Below are positions 47,600 through 55,766 of a stretch of DNA of 64,000 bases, piece after piece; within the stretch, counting starts at the first letter, position 1; each line of letters starts with the position of its first letter. This DNA comes from Pseudomonas alloputida (GTDB taxonomy: Bacteria > Pseudomonadota > Gammaproteobacteria > Pseudomonadales > Pseudomonadaceae): positions 3,321,501 through 3,385,500 of the forward strand of contig NZ_CP128540.1 of NCBI RefSeq assembly GCF_021283545.2. Direction: 5' to 3'. Both the position numbers and the translations under genes were made by a program. The notes beneath the pieces are model-generated. The model was given only the letters and a program-made list of their open reading frames with translations, ran no database searches and was not told the DNA's origin.

Positions 47600-49382
47600 A
47601 CTTTATTCCAGCAAGCCTGACTTGTTCGAGCCTGTGGAGTTCGTCCAGGGCCTGAACGTCGTCATGGCTGAAATTCGCCTGCCGGAGAACCGAAACAAGG
47701 ACACCCATAACCTCGGCAAGACCACGCTTGGGCGTTTGCTCGACTTTGGCTTCCTTGCCAAGCGCGATCCCAAGTTCTTTCTTTTCAAACACGTCGAATT
47801 GTTCAAGGACTTCATCTTCTTCCTGGAGATCGAGCTGGAAGATGCTTCGTTCGTGACGATCCGGCGCGGTGTGGAAGAAGCCACCAAGATCAGCTTCAAG
47901 CGCCATGAGGCCGGGCATCAGGACTTGTCGGGGCTACCGCTGGTGGAATGGGATCACCAGGACATGCCCTTCGAGCGGGCGCGTGACCTGTTGGATGGAT
48001 TGCTTGACTGGCGCGCACTCAAGCCTTGGGCGTTCCGCAAAGGCTTAGGCTACCTGCTGCGCTCCCAGGATGATTTCCGCGATGTGTTTCATCTGCGCAA
48101 GTTCGCGGCTGCGCATTCGGATTGGAAGCCTTTCCTGGCTCACGTTCTCGGCTTTGACGCTCAACTCGTGGCGAAGCACTACGAGAAGGAAGAGCAGCTT
48201 GCGGAGAAGCAGTCCACCGCGCAGACCATCAAGAACGAGCTGGGCGGGTCCATTGAGGACATCAGCAAGATCGAGGGCATCCTGCTGCTCAAGCAAAAAG
48301 AGGCTGAGAAAAAGCAGAAACTGCTTGACGCCTTCGACTTCCGCGCCCAGGACAAGGACAGCACCAAACAGTTGGTTGATGACATCGACGAACGCATCGC
48401 GTCGCTCAATGCCGAACGCTACTCGCTCAACCAGAACAAGAAGAAGATCATCACCTCGCTGGAAGAGGATCAGATCCTCTTCAACCCTGACGAAGCGCAG
48501 CGCCTGTTCGAGGAAGCCGGCGTTCTGTTCAAGGGGCAGATCAAGAAAGACTTCCAGCAGTTGATTGCCTTCAATCGGGCAATTACCGATGAGCGCCGCG
48601 GCTATCTGCAGGAAGAACGCGCAGAGGTCGAAGCTGAGCTTAAGCGCATCAATGCAGAACTGAATACCTTGGGCAAAAAACGATCGGAAATGCTTTCATT
48701 TCTGAGTGGAACCGACATCTTTGGCAAGTACAAGCAGGTCTCGGACGAGATGGTGACGCTGCGCGCTGACATCACTTCCCTGGAGCGTCAACGCGGCTTC
48801 CTGCATCGTTTGCAGGAGTTGCGAACCGAGATAAGGGCGTTGACCGAAGAGCGTGGGCATCTACAGACACAGATCGAGGCGGATGTCGAGAAGCAGAACT
48901 CCGATCAGAACAGTTTGTTCTCGGCAATCCGCGTGTTCTTCAGCGAGATTGTCGAAGAGGTGATCGACCGCAAGGCGCTGCTGAGCGTATCGCCGAACCA
49001 AGCGGGGCATCTGGAGTTCAGGGCGGAAATTCTTGACGAATCAGGCAACGCAACCAGCGCCGACCTTGGGCACACGTACAGGAAACTGCTGTGCATCGCC
49101 TTTGACTTGGCCATCCTGCGAGCCCACTTGGACGACAAGTTCCCGCGCTTCGTTTACCACGACGGCGTGTTCGAGTCTCTGGATGATCGCAAAAAGGAAA
49201 ATCTGCTGACGGTCATTCGCCGGTATGCCGACCTGGGGCTCCAACCCATCATCACGCTGATTGATTCTGACCTGCCAACGCGGGCCGAAGACGATGAGCC
49301 GGTGTTCTCGGCCGATGAGATCGTGGTCACATTGCACGACGAGGGTGAGCACGGGAGGCTTTTCAGGACGAAGGCTTGGTAG
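47586..49382 (+). CDS. ABC-3C SMC/Rad50-like ATPase (DUF2326)
   Basis: A 598-residue ATPase. The Walker A-like HNLGKTTL at residues 41-48 lacks the first canonical Gly, as is usual in DUF2326. A long coiled coil (about 190-440; EEQLAEKQSTAQTIKNELGGSIEDISKIEGILLLKQKEAEKKQKL and onward) follows. The C-terminal ATPase half has FPRFVYHDGVFESLDDRKKENLL in place of Walker B and switch. It is the putative DNA- or invasion-sensing engine of the ABC-3C system. A-rich Lys/Glu coiled-coil codons make it visibly less GC-rich than the backbone genes. Confidence 0.9.
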   Translation: MKLSRLYSSKPDLFEPVEFVQGLNVVMAEIRLPENRNKDTHNLGKTTLGRLLDFGFLAKRDPKFFLFKHVELFKDFIFFLEIELEDASFVTIRRGVEEATKISFKRHEAGHQDLSGLPLVEWDHQDMPFERARDLLDGLLDWRALKPWAFRKGLGYLLRSQDDFRDVFHLRKFAAAHSDWKPFLAHVLGFDAQLVAKHYEKEEQLAEKQSTAQTIKNELGGSIEDISKIEGILLLKQKEAEKKQKLLDAFDFRAQDKDSTKQLVDDIDERIASLNAERYSLNQNKKKIITSLEEDQILFNPDEAQRLFEEAGVLFKGQIKKDFQQLIAFNRAITDERRGYLQEERAEVEAELKRINAELNTLGKKRSEMLSFLSGTDIFGKYKQVSDEMVTLRADITSLERQRGFLHRLQELRTEIRALTEERGHLQTQIEADVEKQNSDQNSLFSAIRVFFSEIVEEVIDRKALLSVSPNQAGHLEFRAEILDESGNATSADLGHTYRKLLCIAFDLAILRAHLDDKFPRFVYHDGVFESLDDRKKENLLTVIRRYADLGLQPIITLIDSDLPTRAEDDEPVFSADEIVVTLHDEGEHGRLFRTKAW

Positions 49383-49384
49383 CG

Positions 49385-49894
49385 ATGGAGGCTTTCTCGT
49401 TTGAGTCAGTGTTTCGTCCCCTCTTAGCGGAACAAGAAGCCTACCTGCGTCTTTATCCGCCTGGTGAAGCTGTGCTGCTTGCTTTGCGCGATCTGCTGGA
49501 AAGAGACAGTCGCCTACTCTACATCGATGCCAACGAGCGCTCCATCACTTTCCGCTTCGCTATGCATTTGCAGTCCCATCTGAGGGAATGGGAGATCGAC
49601 TGCGAGTTCAACCGAGATGGCGTCGAGCCCAAGCGGCTTGGCCACATGGAGCTATATCCAGACAGCGAGGACGAGGAGGCGAAAACAGTCTTTCCAGATG
49701 TAATAGCCCATCGGCGCGGAAAGAAAGAGAACTTTCTCGTTGTCGAGTTCAAGAAGTCAACAAGCCACGTAGACCGAAGTATTGATCGCCGGAAGCTCCT
49801 CGGCTACAAACGCCAACTGGGATACGAGCACGCACTCTTTGTCGAGGTTGGATCGGGCGGACAGGCAAGCATTACATCGCTCGAATGGATTTAA
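49385..49894 (+). CDS. Small PD-(D/E)XK nuclease-like protein coupled to the ABC-3C operon
   Basis: 169 residues, starting 2 nt after the ATPase stop (ATG 49385; the in-frame TTG 49376 overlaps the ATPase gene). A nuclease-fold signature is visible: TVFPDVIAHR (Pro-Asp, Asp105), then FLVVEFKKSTS (Glu121-Phe-Lys123), then KLLGYKRQLGYEHALFVEV, the helix-strand that follows in PD-(D/E)XK folds. It is unlike the Mrr-like effector in the same operon. Its tight spacing suggests a fourth subunit or accessory of the system; this association is not one I know as standard. Confidence 0.75.
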   Translation: MEAFSFESVFRPLLAEQEAYLRLYPPGEAVLLALRDLLERDSRLLYIDANERSITFRFAMHLQSHLREWEIDCEFNRDGVEPKRLGHMELYPDSEDEEAKTVFPDVIAHRRGKKENFLVVEFKKSTSHVDRSIDRRKLLGYKRQLGYEHALFVEVGSGGQASITSLEWI

Positions 49895-50034
49895 CGCCAA
49901 GGTCTACTTATACAGATCATCAAGAACAAGGCTTTGGGTTCTGAGTCTGATGTATCTGTGCCTACCCCTCTACTTCAAGCTGCTTCGACTGCCGGTAGGC
50001 TGACGCAGTCTGGCGGGCGCAGCGCGAATAAGAA

Positions 50035-51780
50035 CTACGCCTTCCAGTGGGTTTGGTAGTTGGGGCCGTCAGAAAGAGGTTTCGCGCTCGGCGGGAAGAC
50101 TTGAATGGTCAACGGAATAGGAAAATCGGCGCCGATGATCGCAGCCTCGCCGGGCTTCAGGTTGGGCAGGAACGACGAAGCGGACCGATCAATTTCGCCG
50201 CAGGCGCGTTCGACAACCTCGCGGTCCCGATCATTCGTGAGCCGATGCACCACGAGTGTTCCCATCTGGCTCAGAACACCTTCCGTTATGTCGCGTGGGC
50301 GCTGAGTTGACAGACAGATGTTGAGTCCGTACTTCCGGCCCTCTTTGGCGATCAACTCGAATGCGTCCAGGCGGGCGACCGCGTCATCGCCTCCGATATG
50401 CCGCCCGAGAAAGTTATGTGCCTCGTCGACGATGATGACAACAGGGCAACTCTTGAATGCGCCATCGCGTGCCATGTTGAGAAGATGCCGTCCGATCACG
50501 TTCGCGATGATCTCGCGCGCCTTGAACTCAAAGGCAACGCCGCTCAGGCATATCCGAAGCAACCGATCTTCGTTGGAGACGAAGGACGAGATGCTTTCCG
50601 TCAATGCAGGAGCCTTCGACTTGAAGACACAATCGAAGGAAGATGAACTGAGAATGCCGCTAATGCGCGACATCAAGGACAGGCAGTACGAGACCTCGCC
50701 TGAGTCGCCACCCCATTTGGTGGTGTCCTTCGACCCCCGGGCCACACCGAATCCGTCCGGGTAGACACACTCCTGCTCGATCTGTGAAACGAGCTTCCAC
50801 ACGTCGAACGCTTGCTGTGGATCGTCGAGCTTCTCCGCAATGCCAGCTTTGGCCTCTTCTGCCAAGATCGGGACTTTGGACTGATCGATCTTTTTGATGA
50901 TCCCACCAGTCGAAATATGGGGAGCGAGGGTGGCAAGTCGAAGACTGCGGATCGCCGCGCGCAGCTTCGGTCCCTGAACCTTGCCGGCAGGCTCAAACAG
51001 CGCGATGAAGTCCGATTCAATAAAAGACGTTTGCGGCAAGGCGCAAGGAGAGGACGACTTCGCAGTGTTGACCGGCGCGCCCAAGTGAAAGTTGGAGACG
51101 TGCTTTCCGTCAAACCCGCGATACTCCCCCGTCGCGTCCAAGAGGATAATTTTGGTCTTGTAGCGCAGGCATTCTTCGATGATCCGAGCGGTCGTCCAAC
51201 TCTTGCCGCCGCCAGTGGCGCCCAGAATCGCGCAGTGTCGGCCGAACAGTTTCTCCGGCTTGACCGACACGTAGCTTTCAGGCGCGACATCGATCGAGCC
51301 CAGCTTGAGAAGGACGTGGCTGGCTTCGGCCTCCGCCGCCTCCATGAACTTCGGTAAGTTGGCGATGAAGCTGTGCGGCGCAGCGTAGACGCGGTCGCCC
51401 AGGCGAGGATAGGAGTCAACGCCCGCCGAGATTCGAAGTGAGTCCATTGCGATGGAGCCCAGCAGTTGGATCGTCCCGATGCCGTCCAAATCTGGCACCC
51501 TGCCATGCGAGGTGTCGATCAGGCGCCTGTCGGCATCTGGCAAATGGATCTCGACCACCCGTCCAAGCAGGAGGTTGATCTGTCCCTCGATCAGGACGAA
51601 CTCTCCAACTTCACCCTTTCCGTATCGGCCACCCAGAAAGTGGGAACCGCTGGGCGAGCCCGCCTCGTTGAGATTGAACTTCACCACCTGGGCGGAAACG
51701 GAGCACAACTGGCCAACATACAACTCCGGTCGGAGCAATCCGCGCGGAAAAGCGTCGGTGACGTCAAGCGCGGTACTCAT
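50035..51780 (-). CDS. herA: HerA-type helicase/ATPase of a SIR2-HerA defence pair
   Basis: 581 residues from ATG 51780. An N-terminal HerA barrel precedes a DUF87 ATPase with Walker A ILGATGGGKSWT, Walker B VVIIVDEAHNFLG and the sensor LSTQRPRDITEGVLSQMGTLVVHRL, with an arginine-finger region at the C-terminus. HerA hexamers assemble with SIR2 partners into NAD-depleting antiphage complexes. The start codon overlaps the SIR2 stop (ATGA), which fixes the start against the longer open frame. Encoded on the strand opposite to the ABC-3C genes. Confidence 0.92.
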   Translation of the reverse strand: MSTALDVTDAFPRGLLRPELYVGQLCSVSAQVVKFNLNEAGSPSGSHFLGGRYGKGEVGEFVLIEGQINLLLGRVVEIHLPDADRRLIDTSHGRVPDLDGIGTIQLLGSIAMDSLRISAGVDSYPRLGDRVYAAPHSFIANLPKFMEAAEAEASHVLLKLGSIDVAPESYVSVKPEKLFGRHCAILGATGGGKSWTTARIIEECLRYKTKIILLDATGEYRGFDGKHVSNFHLGAPVNTAKSSSPCALPQTSFIESDFIALFEPAGKVQGPKLRAAIRSLRLATLAPHISTGGIIKKIDQSKVPILAEEAKAGIAEKLDDPQQAFDVWKLVSQIEQECVYPDGFGVARGSKDTTKWGGDSGEVSYCLSLMSRISGILSSSSFDCVFKSKAPALTESISSFVSNEDRLLRICLSGVAFEFKAREIIANVIGRHLLNMARDGAFKSCPVVIIVDEAHNFLGRHIGGDDAVARLDAFELIAKEGRKYGLNICLSTQRPRDITEGVLSQMGTLVVHRLTNDRDREVVERACGEIDRSASSFLPNLKPGEAAIIGADFPIPLTIQVFPPSAKPLSDGPNYQTHWKA

Positions 51781-53033
51781 GTCGGTTTGACCAGCGACTT
51801 GATGTCGCGCGTGAGCCGCTGCGCGGGCGTCAGCGATTTGAGGTCCGGAATCATCTCGGCGAACTCGCTGAACGTGGCATTGATCAGCCACACGTCCTCG
51901 CCCTGTTTGGCGAGGTTGTAGAGCGCATCCCAGTATCGGTTGTTCTCCTTGCTCCGAGAGGTCAGATCATCCGCCGAGGGATTGACGATGATCAACCGCA
52001 AATGCGGATTGGTGCGAACCGCCGCGACAATGGGTTCCGACAAGTGATCATCATTGAAACCGAAGCCCGATACGATGAGGCAAGTATTTGGTTCTCGCAG
52101 CGCCGCCAGGTACTGCGAGATCAGTTCCAAGTGCGGTTGGACGTAGGACTGTTGGTATTTACCTTTGGCGGGATAGATCAGACAGGCCGTCTCCGGAGTC
52201 GGGTCAGTCTTGATCTCGATATCGCCCGAACTGGATTGATCCCAGTTAACCGAACCATGCAGCTTGTACAGGTGAAACACGCCTTCCAACGGGTTGCCAA
52301 CCTCATCGCCTGTCGAAGGCCGACGGACGATGTCGTACAGGAAGAACCGCGGATCAAACTGCCGGGGCTGTGTAAATGAGAAGCCGTCGAGCAAAACCAG
52401 CCCCTGCTTGCCCGCAGCGCGCTCAAAGCAAAGATCGTAGTTCGTCGTGAACAATTTCATCCGCGAGTCGCGAACGCGGCGTCGAGACAGTCGATGCAGG
52501 AAAGTGCGATGGCTCGCCAACTTGGAATCGTCGGCGCCATCGAGAAAGGCGGAACATTCTTTTAAGATCACACCCTTTGAGACGGAGACAAATTTCTCGA
52601 CCTGCTCGCTTTTTTTGATCTGAAGATATGCATCGCAACGCGAAAGCAAAGCCTCGATGTTCTCCTGTTCAACGGCAGTCTCATAGCCGATCTCAGCAAT
52701 TACGGCATTAGCCTGTTCGGTCGGCTTCCGCTCATCCTTTCCAGTGTCAGGATTCGAGTTCACGCAGTGATCCCACAACGTCCACATCGAAGGACCGTTG
52801 ATCTCTCCGAGAGACGTCCCACTTCCTGCAAGGGCGACCACATGCTGCATCTGAAGCGAGGAAAGCAATACCGCTTTCAGTTCTTCGCGTGCAGCAGCGG
52901 CTTCAGACAAAATCTGCTGCCTCTTTGCGTCGTCAGCCTCGCCAGTTACATCCGGCCTGAGGGACTTCCAAGCGCCGGATTCCGGACTGAAGAAAAGTTG
53001 TTGACCGAAGGTGGTCGGCTGTGACGTCGTCAT
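51777..53033 (-). CDS. SIR2-family NADase of a SIR2-HerA defence pair
   Basis: 418 residues from ATG 53033 (AGGGA site 6 nt upstream). SIR2 signatures: VVALAGSGTSLGEI (nucleotide loop, residues 65-78), LFTTNYDLCFERA, LYKLHGSVNWD and IVSGFGFNDDHL. Defence SIR2 domains hydrolyse NAD+ when their partner senses phage, causing abortive infection. Here the partner is the overlapping HerA gene. The longer open frame upstream is Arg/Gly-rich and not SIR2-like, so it was rejected. Confidence 0.92.
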   Translation of the reverse strand: MTTSQPTTFGQQLFFSPESGAWKSLRPDVTGEADDAKRQQILSEAAAAREELKAVLLSSLQMQHVVALAGSGTSLGEINGPSMWTLWDHCVNSNPDTGKDERKPTEQANAVIAEIGYETAVEQENIEALLSRCDAYLQIKKSEQVEKFVSVSKGVILKECSAFLDGADDSKLASHRTFLHRLSRRRVRDSRMKLFTTNYDLCFERAAGKQGLVLLDGFSFTQPRQFDPRFFLYDIVRRPSTGDEVGNPLEGVFHLYKLHGSVNWDQSSSGDIEIKTDPTPETACLIYPAKGKYQQSYVQPHLELISQYLAALREPNTCLIVSGFGFNDDHLSEPIVAAVRTNPHLRLIIVNPSADDLTSRSKENNRYWDALYNLAKQGEDVWLINATFSEFAEMIPDLKSLTPAQRLTRDIKSLVKPT

Positions 53034-53427
53034 GTCGTCCCTACAGATGTGTTTGGATTCTTCCGGATGCCCGATCGCCCGGGACCAGCCTTTGGAATAG
53101 TAACAAAGCGCTTCGCACATTCTGGCCGACCCGCGGCCCAACATCCACGAAAGCCAAGGCTGTGCGTCCCGGCGCGTTCCGCCGTCGGGTTCGCGGGCCG
53201 CGCCACGTGCAGAGTCGCGGCCATCCTGCTTTGATCCTTGGCGCCTCCGGCCCACTCGGGCCTGCGCGTTCCGCTTACCCCCAAAGGCGACTGTGTGAGT
53301 ATTTCTCCAGCAGACCATGAGATGGGTGTTAATTCCTCACTCGCCAACTTCGTGGCCTACATCGAATGAAGTTGTCGTGTACGTTTCGCCTGTCCTAGCG
53401 TTGAGCCCTTAAGGCTGAATCGAGCCG
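53034..53427. other. Gene-free stretch upstream of SIR2
   Basis: 394 nt without a supportable gene. It must contain the SIR2-HerA promoter. Segment 53243-53276 (GCCTCCGGCCC... CGGGCCTGCGCG...CCGCTT) is a shortened copy of a hairpin segment at 54471-54515 beyond the next gene, which may mark a past rearrangement around gene 53428. Confidence 0.5.
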
Positions 53428-54237
53428 CTACTCGGTTCCGTTGCGCTCACGCTGACGCAGGCGCTTCACGTAGGCCTCGTCCAGCAGCTCGTGCGGGCTC
53501 AGATCCAACGCACAGTTCGCCAATGAGGCCAATGTCCGGTCTGTGAGCTTGAACCCCCTCGGCAGTTGGCCGTGGTTCTCCGCGCTGTTTTCCTCGATCG
53601 AGGCGAACAGTGCCTTGAAGAAGTCGGCATTGGAGGGACGTGTCGCCGCAGTGGCGGCGGCCGTCAGCGGGTCTGTGGCCGCCATCTCCGCCTTCTCCGC
53701 ATCCGATGCCAGTTCGCGCATGAAGTCACTCAGCGAGGGCCAATACTTCAAATCAAACTGGCCACGAAGTGCATCCAGCTTCTCTTGGACGTAAGACTGA
53801 AACAGGTAGTTGTCCCGGGATGCCGCTTCGATCACTTCGCCAACGTGATAGTGGGTTTCGCTGCTGAAGCCCGAGGTGTCGTGCAGGTCTGAGCGCTGTT
53901 CCAGCAGCGCCGCCAACTCGTCTGCCTTCCTCGCGATTTGCCGATTGACGTTGGATAGATCGCTGCGTGCAGCGCGAGCCTCCTGCATCTTCTGTGGATT
54001 CCAGAAAGCGGCGGTGCTCAACACGAGGCCAAGAAAGACCTGGAGCGCCGGCGGGTGGGAATGGAGCTTTTCGTGCAATTCATCATAGGCGTCCTTCAAC
54101 TCGACGCCACGCGCCAGCAGTCGATCCGCGACAGCGTTCTCGCTGGGCAGGATGTGGTGTTCGATGTTGTACTGCCTCCCCTCCAAGAGGAGTTTTTCGC
54201 AGGCTTGCTGCGGAATCATGGTTTGAGACGAACTCAC
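53428..54237 (-). CDS. Hypothetical ICE protein (269 aa)
   Basis: 269 residues, acidic and helical. Segment ~85-125 (QKMQEARAARSDLSNVNRQIARKADELAALLEQRSDL) looks like a coiled coil, and a central WPSLSDFMRELASDAEKAEM and a C-terminal LLDEAYVKRLRQRER follow. There is no signal peptide, membrane segment or catalytic motif that I recognise. It lies between the SIR2-HerA pair and the backbone gene DUF932, flanked by similar GC-rich hairpin segments. It could belong to the backbone or be extra cargo. Confidence 0.7.
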   Translation of the reverse strand: MSSSQTMIPQQACEKLLLEGRQYNIEHHILPSENAVADRLLARGVELKDAYDELHEKLHSHPPALQVFLGLVLSTAAFWNPQKMQEARAARSDLSNVNRQIARKADELAALLEQRSDLHDTSGFSSETHYHVGEVIEAASRDNYLFQSYVQEKLDALRGQFDLKYWPSLSDFMRELASDAEKAEMAATDPLTAAATAATRPSNADFFKALFASIEENSAENHGQLPRGFKLTDRTLASLANCALDLSPHELLDEAYVKRLRQRERNGTE

Positions 54238-54859
54238 GGTCTTGTCCTTGATGTTTTAGACCCTTCACAGCGTATTGAACCCTGCCGGATTTGTCGGTAC
54301 CCGAGCGACTGTCGATGAACCGACTCTGAGGTACCCACGCAGGTGCAGTCCGGGCGTCCCCGGCCACCTGGGAGATGGCCGGTCGCGCTGTCGTGCGCGT
54401 AGCGCATCGAGCCGCCTGCAGCGTCTCGCCCCTGCAGGGCTTCCATCGTTCCCTCGCTCCGCTCGGCTGACGCCTCCGGCCCGGATTCCTCGATCCGGGC
54501 CTGCGCGCTTCGCTTGCCGTACGGTCGGCGTGTTGGGGGGCCATTGCCTTGTCCAGCCGTCTCCCCTGACTTCATCACCTTGTCCGCGACTGTAGCCCGC
54601 GCCCGTGTGCCGTCAAGGCGCGCAGGGCCGTGTCCTCGGCTGCGCCTGCGGGCCGCACCAACCCTGCGCTTGTTTCCTTGACGGTCCCCCGTCCGCGCGC
54701 TCCTGACCGTCGCGGGCGATGAACTCAGGAAAGACGGTGGCAACAGGGCCAACCGGGTTCCTCGTGCCGACCGCACCAAACAGCCGAAAGGCTGGGCTCC
54801 GAATCTAGGAATCCGGTGTGCGGTTTGAACAGCAAACCCTTTTCGTCAGGAGAAATGCA
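54238..54859. other. 622-nt gap upstream of DUF932 with GC-rich hairpins
   Basis: No supportable ORF. It contains a perfect 9-bp hairpin GGCCCGGAT / ATCCGGGCC (54477-54485 and 54492-54500) followed by CTGCGCGCTTCGCTT. Just before the gene comes a purine-rich leader with short pairings (GCCGAAAGGC). It probably carries the promoter of the DUF932-ParB block and may encode a structured leader. Confidence 0.45.
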
Positions 54860-55687
54860 ATGCAACTCGCATCCCGATTCGCTTCCCGTTCCCCGTCGCT
54901 GCGCAGCGACTACCCGCTGTCCGACGATCAAATCCGCAAGGTCGCGCCGTCCATCTTCGCGGACGCCCCGCACGAAAGCCGTTCCGAACGGTACGCCTAC
55001 ATCCCCACCGCCGCCGTGCTGGCAGAACTGCGCAAGGAAGGGTTTGAACCCTTTATGGCAGCGCAAACCCGCGTGCGCCACGACGACCGCCGCGACTACA
55101 CCAAGCACATGCTGCGCCTGCGCCACGCCAGCCAGATCAACGGCGCGGAAGCCAATGAAATCGTGCTGTTGAACTCGCATGACGGCACGAGCAGCTATCA
55201 GATGCTGGCCGGAATGTTCCGGTTCGTGTGCAGCAATGGTCTTGTCTGCGGCGACACGGTGGCGGACGTGCGCGTGCCCCACAAAGGCGACGTGGCCGGT
55301 TCCATCATCGAAGGCGCTTACGAAGTGTTGAGAGGCTTCGACCGCGTGCAGGAATCCCGCGATTCCATGCGCGCCATCACCTTGAGCGATGGCGAATCCG
55401 AAGTGTTCGCCCGCGCCGCGCTGGCCCTCAAGTACGACGACCCCGACAAGCCCGCGCCCATCACGGAATCGCAAATCCTGATGCCGCGCCGCCACGACGA
55501 CCGCCGCCCGGACTTGTGGAGCGTGTTCAACCGCACGCAAGAGAACCTGACCCAAGGCGGCCTGCGCGGGCGCAGCGCCAACGGACGCCGCCAGCAAACC
55601 CGCCCGGTGCAGGGCATCGACCAAAACATCCGCCTCAACCGTGCGCTTTGGCTGCTGGCCGATGGCATGCGCCAGTTGAAAGCCTGA
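54860..55687 (+). CDS. DUF932 protein of the ICE backbone
   Basis: 275 residues. Family stretches: LRSDYPLSDDQIRKVAPSIFADAPHESRSERYAYIPTAAVLAELRKEGFEPFMAAQTRVRHDDRRDYTKHMLRLRH and MLAGMFRFVCSNGLVCG. DUF932 proteins (phage/plasmid-like family) are constant members of ICE and plasmid maintenance regions; the molecular function is unsettled. ATG 54860 follows AGGAGA; the upstream GTG is rejected for lack of a ribosome site. Confidence 0.92.
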   Translation: MQLASRFASRSPSLRSDYPLSDDQIRKVAPSIFADAPHESRSERYAYIPTAAVLAELRKEGFEPFMAAQTRVRHDDRRDYTKHMLRLRHASQINGAEANEIVLLNSHDGTSSYQMLAGMFRFVCSNGLVCGDTVADVRVPHKGDVAGSIIEGAYEVLRGFDRVQESRDSMRAITLSDGESEVFARAALALKYDDPDKPAPITESQILMPRRHDDRRPDLWSVFNRTQENLTQGGLRGRSANGRRQQTRPVQGIDQNIRLNRALWLLADGMRQLKA

Positions 55688-55766
55688 ATCCCCACGCGGC
55701 AGGGGCAGGCAGCAGCCCTTGCCGCTTCTCTCGCTGCTGCATCCCTAACCGCAAGGAGTTATCACC

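Noticed and set aside
53034..53318. N-terminal extension of the SIR2 gene
   Set aside because: Arg/Gly-rich, not SIR2-like, and a good ribosome site precedes the internal ATG at 53033.
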